Positions 1-4,807 of a stretch of 6,913 nucleotides of DNA are shown here, one piece after another. The stretch is from an uncultured Collinsella sp. (GTDB taxonomy: Bacteria; Actinomycetota; Coriobacteriia; Coriobacteriales; Coriobacteriaceae), in contig CABTZA010000097.1 in assembly GCA_902489225.1 (NCBI GenBank), positions 1-6,913 of the forward strand, read 5' to 3'. Made by a program: the position numbers and the translations under genes. Under the pieces are notes generated by a model. The model made no database searches and was not told the origin of the DNA. It saw only the letters and a program-made list of their open reading frames with translations. The first letter of the stretch is position 1, and the number at the start of each line of letters is the position of its first letter.

Positions 1-209
1 GCCGGAGTTGCCGCGGGGCCCCGCCGGGCCATTGGGTGACCTGCGCGGAGGCCGCCGCAGATCGGGAAGCAAATGGGTGCCTGGCCCGACCAGACCGAAG
101 GATCGCCCTGCCACAGGTACTCGCGACCGTTGGCTTTAATCGAAGTGAACGATCCGCCAGCCGTGCTCAGTACCACGCGAACAGAACCGTTATCAAGAAC
201 AAACTCCAT
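1..209 (-). CDS. lacX: Aldose 1-epimerase family protein, LacX-like (5' part only)
   Basis: The minus-strand frame begins with ATG at 209 and runs off the left edge after 69 codons. The protein opens MEFVLDNGSVRVVLSTAGGS and continues with a WQGD segment and then QAPICFPICGGLR. This beta-rich start with an xYLWQGDP...W...APxxFPIxGxL pattern is typical of the aldose-1-epimerase (mutarotase) superfamily, in particular the LacX group often found beside lac tagatose-pathway genes. Members are usually about 290-300 residues, so roughly a quarter is present. The likely role is sugar anomer interconversion, but LacX substrates are poorly defined. A purine-rich stretch (AAAGGGAAGG on the minus strand) just upstream supports the start. 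The gene follows lacB after a 119-base gap on the same strand and is probably the third gene of the lacA-lacB unit. The last visible residues (AGHPMARRGPAATP) are unusually Pro/Ala/Arg rich for the family. The catalytic region lies outside the window. Confidence 0.72.
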   Translation of the reverse strand, partial: MEFVLDNGSVRVVLSTAGGSFTSIKANGREYLWQGDPSVWSGQAPICFPICGGLRAGHPMARRGPAATP

Positions 210-231
210 AGGAGCCTTCCCTTTCTTACGA

Positions 232-255
232 CAGCCCGCCAAGTCAATAGGGCTG
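232..255 (-). other. Small stem-loop in the lacB-lacX gap
   Basis: CAGCCC (232-237) pairs with GGGCTG (250-255) around a 12-base loop. It lies about 23 bases upstream of the lacX start on the minus strand. There is no T-run after it, so it is not a convincing terminator. It could be an mRNA processing or stability element, or chance. The rest of the 119-base gap shows nothing clear. Confidence 0.25.
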
Positions 256-328
256 ATAGAAAACCGGCCCGCGCCCCATCACAGAAACGCGAGCCGTCAA
301 CGGACTAGTTAATTACGCCGGATACCCG

Positions 329-853
329 CTAATCGTGGTATTCGCCGCGGTCCCACTTCTCGAGGAACTCGTCAAAGAAGTGCGGGTCAGCCTGAGCCTC
401 GGCATCGGCCTTATTGCAGGCATCGATCTTGGCGATCAGGGCATCGTGCTCGGGGGTCTTCTCGTAGGGCTCCTCCAGGAAGGCAAGCATGATATCGGCC
501 ATCAGGAACTCGCCGGTGATCTTGCCGCCAAAGCCCACGATGTTGGCGTTGAGCTCGCGACGGGCATACAGGGCAGAGGTCATATCGCGGACCAGGGCGC
601 AGCGGGCGCCGGGAACCTTGTTGACGGCGTTGGTGATGCCGATGCCGGTGCCGCACAGGGCCACGCCAAAATCGGCCTTGCCGCTGGCGACAGCCTCGCC
701 CACGGCCTTACCGTAGATGGGATAGTGCGTACGGGTGTGGCTGTAGGTGCCGCAGTCGAGCACCTTGTAGCCAGCCTGCTCCAGGCGGTCGGCCAGATAG
801 ATCTTCTCGTCCGTAACGATATGGTCGCAACCGATTGCGATGGTCTTCTTCAT
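329..853 (-). CDS. lacB: Galactose-6-phosphate isomerase subunit LacB
   Basis: The product is one of the two subunits of cytoplasmic galactose-6-phosphate isomerase, which converts D-galactose-6-phosphate to D-tagatose-6-phosphate in the tagatose-6-phosphate route of lactose use. At 174 residues it matches the usual LacB length of about 171. The RpiB/LacA/LacB fold is evident: N-terminal IAIGCDHIVTDEK (residues 5-17), RTHYPIYG (41-48), and the active-site loop ALCGTGIGITNAVNK (65-79) with Cys67 at the position of the catalytic cysteine of RpiB-type isomerases. The start is backed by AAAGGACG upstream of the ATG on the minus strand. The gene lies 63 bases downstream of lacA and is probably cotranscribed with it. 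Plain RpiB is the alternative, but the GCDHIVTDEK opening, the length and the adjacent lacA make LacB nearly certain. Confidence 0.96.
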   Translation of the reverse strand: MKKTIAIGCDHIVTDEKIYLADRLEQAGYKVLDCGTYSHTRTHYPIYGKAVGEAVASGKADFGVALCGTGIGITNAVNKVPGARCALVRDMTSALYARRELNANIVGFGGKITGEFLMADIMLAFLEEPYEKTPEHDALIAKIDACNKADAEAQADPHFFDEFLEKWDRGEYHD

Positions 854-916
854 CAGAACGTCCTTTCGTCTGAATTCACAAGTTGAGGTAGAAGTTCGAG
901 TTCTCGGTGGCTCTCG

Positions 917-1345
917 TTAGGCCATCTTGTTGAGCATGTCGACACGGATCTGGTGACGGCCGCCGGCGTACTGGGCACGCAGGAACTCGCGGGCGATCTT
1001 CTTGGCGACCTCGGTGCCCACAACGCCCGGGCCCATGGTGACCATGCGCGAGCCGTTGTGCTCGCGGGTCATGTAAGCGGAACGCTCGTCGGAAATGTTG
1101 GCGACGACCATGCCCTTGATCTTGACGGCGGCCATATAGGAGCCGACGCCGTACTTATCGAATGCGAAGCCCTGGGAATCCTTGTGCTCCAGCAGGTCCT
1201 TGGCAACGGCGGTCGCGGAATCGACAAAGTCCGCGGCAGGGGTCTCGGAATAGTCGACGACCTCGTGACCGTCGGCGATGAGCATCTCCTTGATGGACTC
1301 CTTCATCGACATACCGTCGGCATCGGAAGCGATTACAACCCTCAT
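917..1345 (-). CDS. lacA: Galactose-6-phosphate isomerase subunit LacA
   Basis: The product is the partner subunit of LacB in galactose-6-phosphate isomerase. Its 142 residues match the usual LacA length of about 141. Diagnostic segments are MRVVIASDADGMSMKE at the N-terminus, DFVDSATAVAKD (39-50), KIKGMVVANISDERSAYMTR (75-94) and the C-terminal GGRHQIRVDMLNKM (128-141), which is close to the LacA consensus. The loop that carries the catalytic cysteine in LacB reads FAFDKYGVGSY here, with Asp63 instead of Cys. That is normal for LacA and agrees with catalysis needing both chains. The start has a very strong ribosome site, AAGGAGGATGTC directly before the ATG. It is the first gene of the leftward lacA-lacB-lacX unit and is preceded by an AT-rich region with symmetrical GTTC/GAAC half-sites. 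Confidence 0.96.
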   Translation of the reverse strand: MRVVIASDADGMSMKESIKEMLIADGHEVVDYSETPAADFVDSATAVAKDLLEHKDSQGFAFDKYGVGSYMAAVKIKGMVVANISDERSAYMTREHNGSRMVTMGPGVVGTEVAKKIAREFLRAQYAGGRHQIRVDMLNKMA

Positions 1346-1430
1346 GACATCCTCCTTGAGAGATACGCAGGTGCGTAGTTTCTGTTTGGAAGTGTTGAAT
1401 CGCGTTCAGGTCCGGGCATCTGAATGTGCG

Positions 1431-1468
1431 GTTCTTCACTGTTCATGTTTATTTGAACACATTCGAAC
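1431..1468. promoter_or_regulatory. Four-half-site palindromic operator candidate upstream of lacA
   Basis: GTTC occurs at 1431-1434 and 1441-1444, and GAAC at 1455-1458 and 1465-1468. The spacing is 10, 14 and 10 bases, and both inner and outer pairs share one centre at 1449.5. The inner arms extend to TGTTCA/TGAACA. Repeats 10 bases apart place half-sites on the same helix face. GTTCG/CGAAC half-sites in such arrangements are known for several DeoR-family sugar regulators such as GlpR, but no DeoR gene is in the window, so the binding protein is unknown. Confidence 0.5.
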
Positions 1469-1495
1469 ATCAACTGCAAGAATTATTTGTTTGTC

Positions 1496-1515
1496 TTTGT
1501 TCTTTTTTGAACAAA
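1496..1515. promoter_or_regulatory. Second GTTC/GAAC dyad upstream of lacA
   Basis: TTTGTTC (1496-1502) and GAACAAA (1509-1515) form a perfect 7-base inverted repeat around six T residues. It shares the GTTC/GAAC core with the array at 1431-1468, but with a 6-base rather than 10-base gap between cores. It may be a distal operator for the same regulator. A stem-loop terminator is unlikely because the stem is weak and AT-rich. Confidence 0.4.
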
Positions 1516-1577
1516 TACCGTTCGCGGATGATTGCTGACCGTTTGGAATCGGGGAAAGCCCACCCTGCCACGTATTC

Positions 1578-1619
1578 AACAAACAAAAGGGCGGCCGAGA
1601 ACGTGTCTCGGCCGCCCTT
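1578..1619 (-). terminator. Intrinsic terminator of the membrane-protein gene
   Basis: A perfect 14-base-pair stem is formed by 1587-1600 and 1606-1619 around a 5-base loop (ACGTG), with a GGGCGGCCGAG core. On the minus strand it is followed by TTTTGTTTGTT, a good U-tract. No T-run follows on the plus strand, so it acts leftward. It sits 35 bases past the stop codon of the membrane-protein gene and shields lacA from read-through. Confidence 0.92.
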
Positions 1620-1653
1620 CGGCGGTATTCCCCGGTATATACAGCTGTTTTAG

Positions 1654-2667
1654 CTACTCGGACTGCCCGCCCTTTTTGGCGTGCTTGGACGGAGCGCTCA
1701 GAAAGCGACCCGTCAAATAGTTCGCCGGGCCGGAAATATCAATCCCCAGCAGGGTGTGCCCCAGCCACAAAAACGCCGCGAGCACCAGCAATGGAATCAC
1801 GCACGAGGTCACGATCATCACGATGACGCCTTCGATAAGGTCGGTCACCTGCTGCACGATCTCGTCGGTCATCTGCTTGGCACCACTGGTTACCGACGTG
1901 ACCAGGCTTGAGGCACCGTCGGCAAGCTGCTCAAGCACGTTCTTGGACTCTGTGGACTCGGTCTTTTTCTTGCTTGCTTTGGAGCTATCACTATTTGCCG
2001 TACCCGCAGCGTCGGCCGCCTTTTGCTCGGCCGCTTCGATGCTCACTCGATACGTTTCGTCGACCTTTTGCGACACCCATACGCTTGCAGGCACCAACGC
2101 CATGCCGATCGTGGCGACCACCAGCACGCGAGTCGCCACACGGCGCAGGACAGTGCTCGTGCTCCAGCGCCCGTGAATGCCGAGCGACACCGCAAAGAGC
2201 ACCAACGCAAACGGGATTAAGATGCCCAAGCCAACCGACCACAAAATGGTTAGCAGGTATTTCTCGAGGTAGAGCACGGCAAGCACGATACCAAGGTTGC
2301 CTGAAAGCTGCGCGAGCTGCTCGGCAACCGGCGTTCCCGTATCACCCGGCAGCGCGGTAATGCCCGCAGACAGCGCCACGCACGAGGTCGTGAGCGCCAG
2401 TACGTTACCCTTCTTTTGGTCGATGACCTCGATGGTGGAGTCCCAAGTTTTGGTATCGGCGAAATGCGGACGAGCTACAAAGCCCGACAGCAGCGCCAGT
2501 ACCACGAGCGCAACGATAAAGCCAATCTGCAGCTTTTTGTTTGCGCACACGACATCGGACAGGCTGGGCTGCAGCTCTGTTACCGTCGTGTGCTCGGTTA
2601 TCTGGACAGAACGCCCATGAGCCATCTCGTGCGCGTCTCTTTTTTGTATTGACCCGTTATCCGGCAT
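1654..2667 (-). CDS. Multi-pass membrane protein of unknown function
   Basis: I do not recognise this 337-residue protein. It has a polar N-terminus of about 45 residues, a clear hydrophobic segment at about 47-65, a weaker one at about 89-107, two adjoining segments at about 124-165, one at about 181-199, and a last one at about 279-303, with a short basic tail (APSKHAKKGGQSE). Between the last two segments lies an approximately 80-residue soluble stretch: a low-complexity Ala/Ser/Lys/Glu part (about 211-245) and then an amphipathic helix-like part (about 243-280). No enzyme or transporter motif is visible, and charged residues inside membrane segments are few. The start is set by GAGGAGGT seven bases before the ATG on the minus strand; the internal Met15 has less support. 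The gene has its own TATACT promoter candidate and its own terminator, so it appears to be an independent unit between lacA and lacF. A link to lactose use is not shown. Confidence 0.82.
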   Translation of the reverse strand: MPDNGSIQKRDAHEMAHGRSVQITEHTTVTELQPSLSDVVCANKKLQIGFIVALVVLALLSGFVARPHFADTKTWDSTIEVIDQKKGNVLALTTSCVALSAGITALPGDTGTPVAEQLAQLSGNLGIVLAVLYLEKYLLTILWSVGLGILIPFALVLFAVSLGIHGRWSTSTVLRRVATRVLVVATIGMALVPASVWVSQKVDETYRVSIEAAEQKAADAAGTANSDSSKASKKKTESTESKNVLEQLADGASSLVTSVTSGAKQMTDEIVQQVTDLIEGVIVMIVTSCVIPLLVLAAFLWLGHTLLGIDISGPANYLTGRFLSAPSKHAKKGGQSE

Positions 2668-2705
2668 TTGGATACCTCCTCAGTCCGGCGTTTAATGCGA
2701 AAGAA

Positions 2706-2711
2706 AGTATA
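2706..2711 (-). promoter_or_regulatory. -10 box candidate for the membrane-protein gene
   Basis: The minus strand reads TATACT here, 38 bases upstream of the start codon, a five-of-six match to TATAAT. The -35 area is poor for TTGACA but contains CCGTTC at about the right distance (17-base spacer). The same TATACT box appears upstream of the LacI-family gene. Confidence 0.5.
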
Positions 2712-2728
2712 CCCACCGAGCAAAAATC

Positions 2729-2746
2729 GAACGGGAAGACGAACGG
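2729..2746. repeat. Paired GAACGG direct repeat at the promoter
   Basis: GAACGG occurs at 2729-2734 and 2741-2746, 12 bases apart (CCGTTC on the transcribed minus strand). The inner copy coincides with the -35 position of the TATACT promoter candidate. The same hexamer recurs in the lacF and lacE upstream regions. It may be a shared regulator site, an atypical -35 element, or chance. Confidence 0.35.
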
Positions 2747-2760
2747 AGCGCACCAAGACT

Positions 2761-2801
2761 GTCCCCAATGACTAGTCATTTAAGAACGTCCCCAATGACT
2801 A
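2761..2801. repeat. Palindromic 27-base-period repeat (REP-like)
   Basis: GTCCCCAATGACTA occurs at 2761-2774 and again at 2788-2801, a 27-base period. Between them AATGACTAGTCATT (2767-2780) is a perfect 14-base palindrome, so TGACTA half-units face each other. The element lies between the lacF terminator and the membrane-protein promoter, outside all genes. From memory, similar TAGTCATTGGGGAC units are scattered in Coriobacteria genomes, which would fit a REP-type or small mobile element. That needs a genome count to confirm. Confidence 0.6.
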
Positions 2802-2831
2802 TCTCGGGATGAGTTGCGGGGAGGAGGACAG

Positions 2832-2865
2832 AAAAAGCCCTACCGCGGGTAGCGGCAGAGCTTTT
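2832..2865 (-). terminator. Intrinsic terminator of lacF
   Basis: AAAAGC (2833-2838) pairs with GCTTTT (2860-2865) and CCGC with GCGG inside, across symmetric 4-base internal loops; an alternative inner stem is CTACC/GGTAG. On the minus strand the stem ends in GCTTTTT, a short U-run. It lies about 28 bases past the lacF stop codon, where a terminator is expected. Confidence 0.75.
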
Positions 2866-2892
2866 GGAAGGGGACTTGGTTGTGAGGACTCG

Positions 2893-3231
2893 TTAGGCGA
2901 GCTTGGCCTCGAGCTCGGCAATGCGCTTGTAGGCATCGATGGTAAAGCGGGCCTGCTTCTCCAGGATCATAGTGGTCATGAGGGTATCCTGAGCGTGAGC
3001 CATGATGAAGGTCATCTCCATCTCGCCACCGCCGGCCTCCTGCGAAAGCAGCTTGGTCTGCGTGTCGTGGGCGCCGATAAGTGCATCGCTGGCATCCTTG
3101 TGCAGCTGTTCGGCCTTCTCAAAATCGCCCTCGCGAGCAGCGTCGAGCGCTGCAAGCAGATCGGTCTGGGCGTCACCTGCGTATGCGACAATCTCGAATC
3201 CAACCATCGAGATTTCTTCTTTGGTTGCCAT
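2893..3231 (-). CDS. lacF: PTS lactose-family EIIA component (LacF)
   Basis: The product is the soluble EIIA protein of a lactose/cellobiose-type phosphotransferase system. It takes phosphate from HPr and passes it to the EIIB domain of the permease. Its 112 residues fit the family (about 100-115). It is all-helical by appearance: MATKEEISMVGFEIVAYAGDA, then an ALDAAREGDFEKAEQL segment, and the active-site helix FIMAHAQDTLMTTMI, where His79 is the expected phosphorylated histidine and Asp82 the metal-binding residue. A ribosome site, AAAGGAACG, precedes the ATG on the minus strand. LacF rather than a cellobiose EIIA is favoured because lacE, lacG, lacA and lacB are all nearby. It is transcribed away from lacE, follows the LacI-family gene after 214 bases and ends at its own terminator, so it is probably a separate unit. 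It could also receive read-through from the regulator gene, since no terminator is visible between them. Confidence 0.93.
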   Translation of the reverse strand: MATKEEISMVGFEIVAYAGDAQTDLLAALDAAREGDFEKAEQLHKDASDALIGAHDTQTKLLSQEAGGGEMEMTFIMAHAQDTLMTTMILEKQARFTIDAYKRIAELEAKLA

Positions 3232-3445
3232 GTTGCGTTCCTTTCACATATGAACCAATGGAGAGCATCGCGTCCGGGCATACGCGTTGCGTTCTGTATG
3301 ACAGAAACATTAACATTCAAACAAAAAAGAACAGCGCAAAACGTAATTTCAAGCTATGAACGGTCACTTTTCGCCCGTGAACGGCTTTTAAACCAATCTG
3401 AACAATATCGAACACAGTTAGTGACAACCCAAACAGGACCGCACC
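3232..3445 (-). promoter_or_regulatory. AT-rich upstream region of lacF
   Basis: This gap holds no gene. It contains phased GAAC repeats (3358-3413) and, nearer lacF, an inverted repeat TTCTGT-ATG-ACAGAA (3292-3306). A T-rich stretch on the minus strand around 3315-3330 could support a promoter, but I find no convincing -35/-10 pair. No clear terminator follows the regulator gene. Confidence 0.45.
3357..3413. repeat. Helically phased GAAC direct repeats upstream of lacF
   Basis: On the plus strand GAAC begins at 3358, 3379, 3400 and 3410, with spacings of 21, 21 and 10 bases, i.e. whole helical turns. The first two are TGAACGG, the third TGAACAA, the fourth CGAACAC. A further GAAC lies at 3329. 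All face the same way, unlike the symmetrical lacA array. Same-face direct half-sites suggest cooperative binding of a regulator. Confidence 0.45.
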
Positions 3446-4450
3446 CTAACGCAAATCGCGCACCGTATCGCCCTCTACGAGCACACCGGGGATCAGCATG
3501 TGCTCCACGCCAGACGCACCCCCATCGGCGCCGGCAATCTTGTCGACCGCCCACATGCCGACGCGCTTGTTGTCAAAGCGCACCGTGGTCAGGCGACGGT
3601 CGGGCACGATATCGCCCAGGCTATCGTCAACACCCACCACGCTCACGTCCTGGGGCACGCACTTCCCGCGCGACTCGAGCCCACGGATGCAGCCGTAGGC
3701 CATGGCGTCGTTGGAGGCATAAATGGCCGTGCAGGTCGGATCATCCGCAAGCACCTGGCCGGCAGCATATCCACTCTGCGCCGTCCAGTCGCCGCGCACG
3801 AGCTGCGGGGGCTCAATGCCATGCACACGCAATGTCTCACGCCAGCCTTCCTCGCGCCGCATGCCCGAAAGCGAGCGCTCGGGACACGAGATAAAGTGCA
3901 CGGTCTTGTGTCCCTGCCCCAGCAAGTACTCGACCACTTGGCGTGAACAATCGAACTGATCGTTATCGACCGTCGAGCACAGCGGATGCTCCAGCATGGT
4001 AACGAGCACTGTCTGCATACCGGGCAGCGGTTCAAAGGTTCCAAAGTCCGCCGGCATGCGGTTCATGATTACAACCATACCGTCCACTGGCAGTGCACTC
4101 ATACGCGACGATGCGCTCTCAAGGGTATAGGGGTGTCCGTCTACTTTAGTGAGGGTGATGGCATAGCCATGTTTGTCGGCCGCGGCGGCAAAGCCCTCCA
4201 TACGGTCGAGGTTGCCGGTACCGGTAATGTTGAACATGGCGACGCCGACGGTCTTAAACTTGCCGCGGCGCAGCGATCGACCGGCAAAATTGGGGCGATA
4301 CCCCAGCTCGCGCATGGCGGCACGCACGCGTTCCTTGGTCTCGGGGCGCACGCTGGGCGAATCGTGCACGGTGCGCGAGACCGTCTGCTCCGAGACGCCC
4401 GCGAGGCGCGCTACGTCTTTGACGGATACCGATTTTTTAACAGCGGCCAT
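3446..4450 (-). CDS. LacI-family transcriptional regulator, probable local lac regulator
   Basis: The product is a sugar-responsive DNA-binding repressor (or activator) of the LacI/GalR family, 334 residues as is usual. Residues 9-54 form the N-terminal helix-turn-helix (VSVKDVARLAGVSEQTVSRT, then SVRPETKERVRAAMRELGYRPN), followed by the hinge helix FAGRSLRRGKFKTVGV with the family's minor-groove leucine at Leu60. The rest is a periplasmic-binding-protein-like effector domain with ASNDAMAYG (245-253) and VSVVGVDDS (269-277). The only in-frame start is at 4450, because an in-frame stop lies five codons upstream. The ribosome site is weak (AGAAAGAT). The gene is divergent from lacE, and one candidate operator lies in its own leader, so it probably controls lacE-lacG and itself. 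The effector cannot be read from the sequence. Lactose PTS operons of Firmicutes commonly use the DeoR-family LacR instead, so this is a different control scheme. Confidence 0.93.
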   Translation of the reverse strand: MAAVKKSVSVKDVARLAGVSEQTVSRTVHDSPSVRPETKERVRAAMRELGYRPNFAGRSLRRGKFKTVGVAMFNITGTGNLDRMEGFAAAADKHGYAITLTKVDGHPYTLESASSRMSALPVDGMVVIMNRMPADFGTFEPLPGMQTVLVTMLEHPLCSTVDNDQFDCSRQVVEYLLGQGHKTVHFISCPERSLSGMRREEGWRETLRVHGIEPPQLVRGDWTAQSGYAAGQVLADDPTCTAIYASNDAMAYGCIRGLESRGKCVPQDVSVVGVDDSLGDIVPDRRLTTVRFDNKRVGMWAVDKIAGADGGASGVEHMLIPGVLVEGDTVRDLR

Positions 4451-4465
4451 AGGTCGATCTTTCTA

Positions 4466-4479
4466 TGTCAACGATGCCA
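4466..4479. promoter_or_regulatory. LacI-type operator candidate O1, in the regulator leader
   Basis: TGTCAACGATGCCA has the central CG and TG...CA ends of LacI-family operators. It matches O2 (TGTTAACGTTGCCA) at 12 of 14 positions. It lies 16 bases before the regulator's start codon and just downstream of its predicted transcription start, a good place for autoregulation. Confidence 0.55.
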
Positions 4480-4516
4480 TTGGTGACACCCTACGCAGTC
4501 AAATGAAACGTCTTCA

Positions 4517-4522
4517 AGTATA
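4517..4522 (-). promoter_or_regulatory. -10 box candidate for the LacI-family gene
   Basis: The minus strand reads TATACT, preceded by GA. It lies 66 bases upstream of the start codon and would give a leader of about 60 bases containing operator O1. No good -35 hexamer is present at 17 bases, so strength is uncertain. Confidence 0.45.
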
Positions 4523-4610
4523 TCTAACGCCTCCCCCACCATACGCTCACCACCCAAAACCTACCGTTCACCGACATTTTTGCCTCCCCGAACGGCTTTT
4601 GTCGACCAAA

Positions 4611-4624
4611 TGTTAACGTTGCCA
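4611..4624. promoter_or_regulatory. LacI-type operator candidate O2
   Basis: TGTTAACGTTGCCA is an imperfect palindrome centred on CG (4617-4618). With flanks, AAATGTTAACGTTGCCATT matches the reverse complement of the O3 region at 18 of 19 positions. It also fits the CcpA cre consensus TGWNANCGNTNWCA with one mismatch, so a global catabolite regulator of the same family is an alternative binder. Confidence 0.65.
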
Positions 4625-4660
4625 TTGCGCAAACACAGAGCCACCGGGCGGCTCAACCGT

Positions 4661-4670
4661 TTACGCGTAA
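4661..4670. promoter_or_regulatory. Perfect dyad TTACGCGTAA in the divergent region
   Basis: This 10-base perfect palindrome with a central CG lies between O2 and O3. It could be an auxiliary operator for a LacI-family protein, but its sequence differs from O1-O3. It may be chance. Confidence 0.25.
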
Positions 4671-4679
4671 GGAATCGAC

Positions 4680-4699
4680 GGTTCGCAGGCACAGGAACC
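4680..4699. promoter_or_regulatory. GGTTC-10-GAACC dyad in the divergent region
   Basis: GGTTC (4680-4684) and GAACC (4695-4699) are inverted with a 10-base gap, the same geometry as the inner GTTC/GAAC pair upstream of lacA. Another GGTTC follows at 4703-4707. This could extend the lacA/lacF regulator's control to lacE, but the flanking bases differ. Confidence 0.35.
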
Positions 4700-4730
4700 A
4701 CCGGTTCGCGTCTTTTTTTGTATCGCAAAA

Positions 4731-4744
4731 TGGCAACGTCAACA
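4731..4744. promoter_or_regulatory. LacI-type operator candidate O3, next to the lacE promoter
   Basis: TGGCAACGTCAACA is O2 in inverted orientation; its reverse complement TGTTGACGTTGCCA differs from O2 at one position. Its centre is 120 bases from that of O2. It lies immediately upstream of, or inside, the lacE promoter candidates, where binding would block polymerase. A looping partner at O2 or O1 is possible. Confidence 0.65.
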
Positions 4745-4766
4745 TTTTGGCAACCGAACGCCAAAA
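4745..4766. promoter_or_regulatory. Inverted repeat TTTTGGC-8-GCCAAAA over the lacE -35
   Basis: Perfect 7-base arms at 4745-4751 and 4760-4766 flank AACCGAAC. The element abuts O3 and overlaps the proposed lacE -35 hexamer. It may be a second binding site with a TTGGC core or part of an extended O3. The arms do not form a terminator, as no T-run follows. Confidence 0.4.
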
Positions 4767-4774
4767 ACTACCAT
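4747..4774 (+). promoter_or_regulatory. lacE promoter candidate
   Basis: TTGGCA (4747-4752, five of six to TTGACA) and TACCAT (4769-4774, four of six to TATAAT) are 16 bases apart. The start would fall near 4781, leaving a leader of about 27 bases before the ATG. An alternative is TTGTAT (4718-4723) with AACATT (4741-4746) at 17 bases, which would put O3 between the boxes. Confidence 0.45.
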
Positions 4775-4807
4775 CGTTGCTAACCCACCGACTCTTAGGA
4801 GCATTGC

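Larger units (their letters stand above)
1346..1577 (-). promoter_or_regulatory. AT-rich upstream region of the lacA-lacB unit
   Basis: This gap between lacA and the terminator of the next minus-strand gene has no credible gene. From the lacA end it holds a dyad TACGCA-GG-TGCGTA (1364-1377) in the probable leader, the four-half-site array at 1431-1468, and a second dyad at 1496-1515. A weak promoter fit on the minus strand is TTGATG - 16 bases - TAAACA, lying inside the array. Neither hexamer is good, so the transcription start is not fixed. The position of the array over or next to any lacA promoter is consistent with repression. Confidence 0.5.

Noticed and set aside
36..312. Two overlapping plus-strand open frames at the left edge
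   Set aside because: They overlap the LacX-like gene antisense, have no ribosome sites, and their Arg/Ala/Pro-rich products resemble nothing.
335..886. Plus-strand open frame opposite lacB (and a similar one opposite lacA)
   Set aside because: Gly/Val/Leu/His-rich antisense shadows of certain genes.
1364..1377. TACGCA-GG-TGCGTA dyad in the lacA leader as a riboswitch or operator
   Set aside because: It is a short stem with a two-base gap that cannot form a normal hairpin loop, and no related copy is found elsewhere in the window.
2809..3894. 361-codon plus-strand open frame
   Set aside because: It crosses antisense through lacF, the lacF upstream region and the end of the LacI-family gene, and its composition shifts to Arg/Pro-rich. 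No ribosome site or family resemblance.
4564..4595. CCGTTC...GAACGG inverted repeat as a terminator or operator
   Set aside because: The arms are 20 bases apart, the stem is only six pairs, and the T-run after it is short and has no gene ending upstream on the plus strand. Kept only as part of the recurring-hexamer observation.
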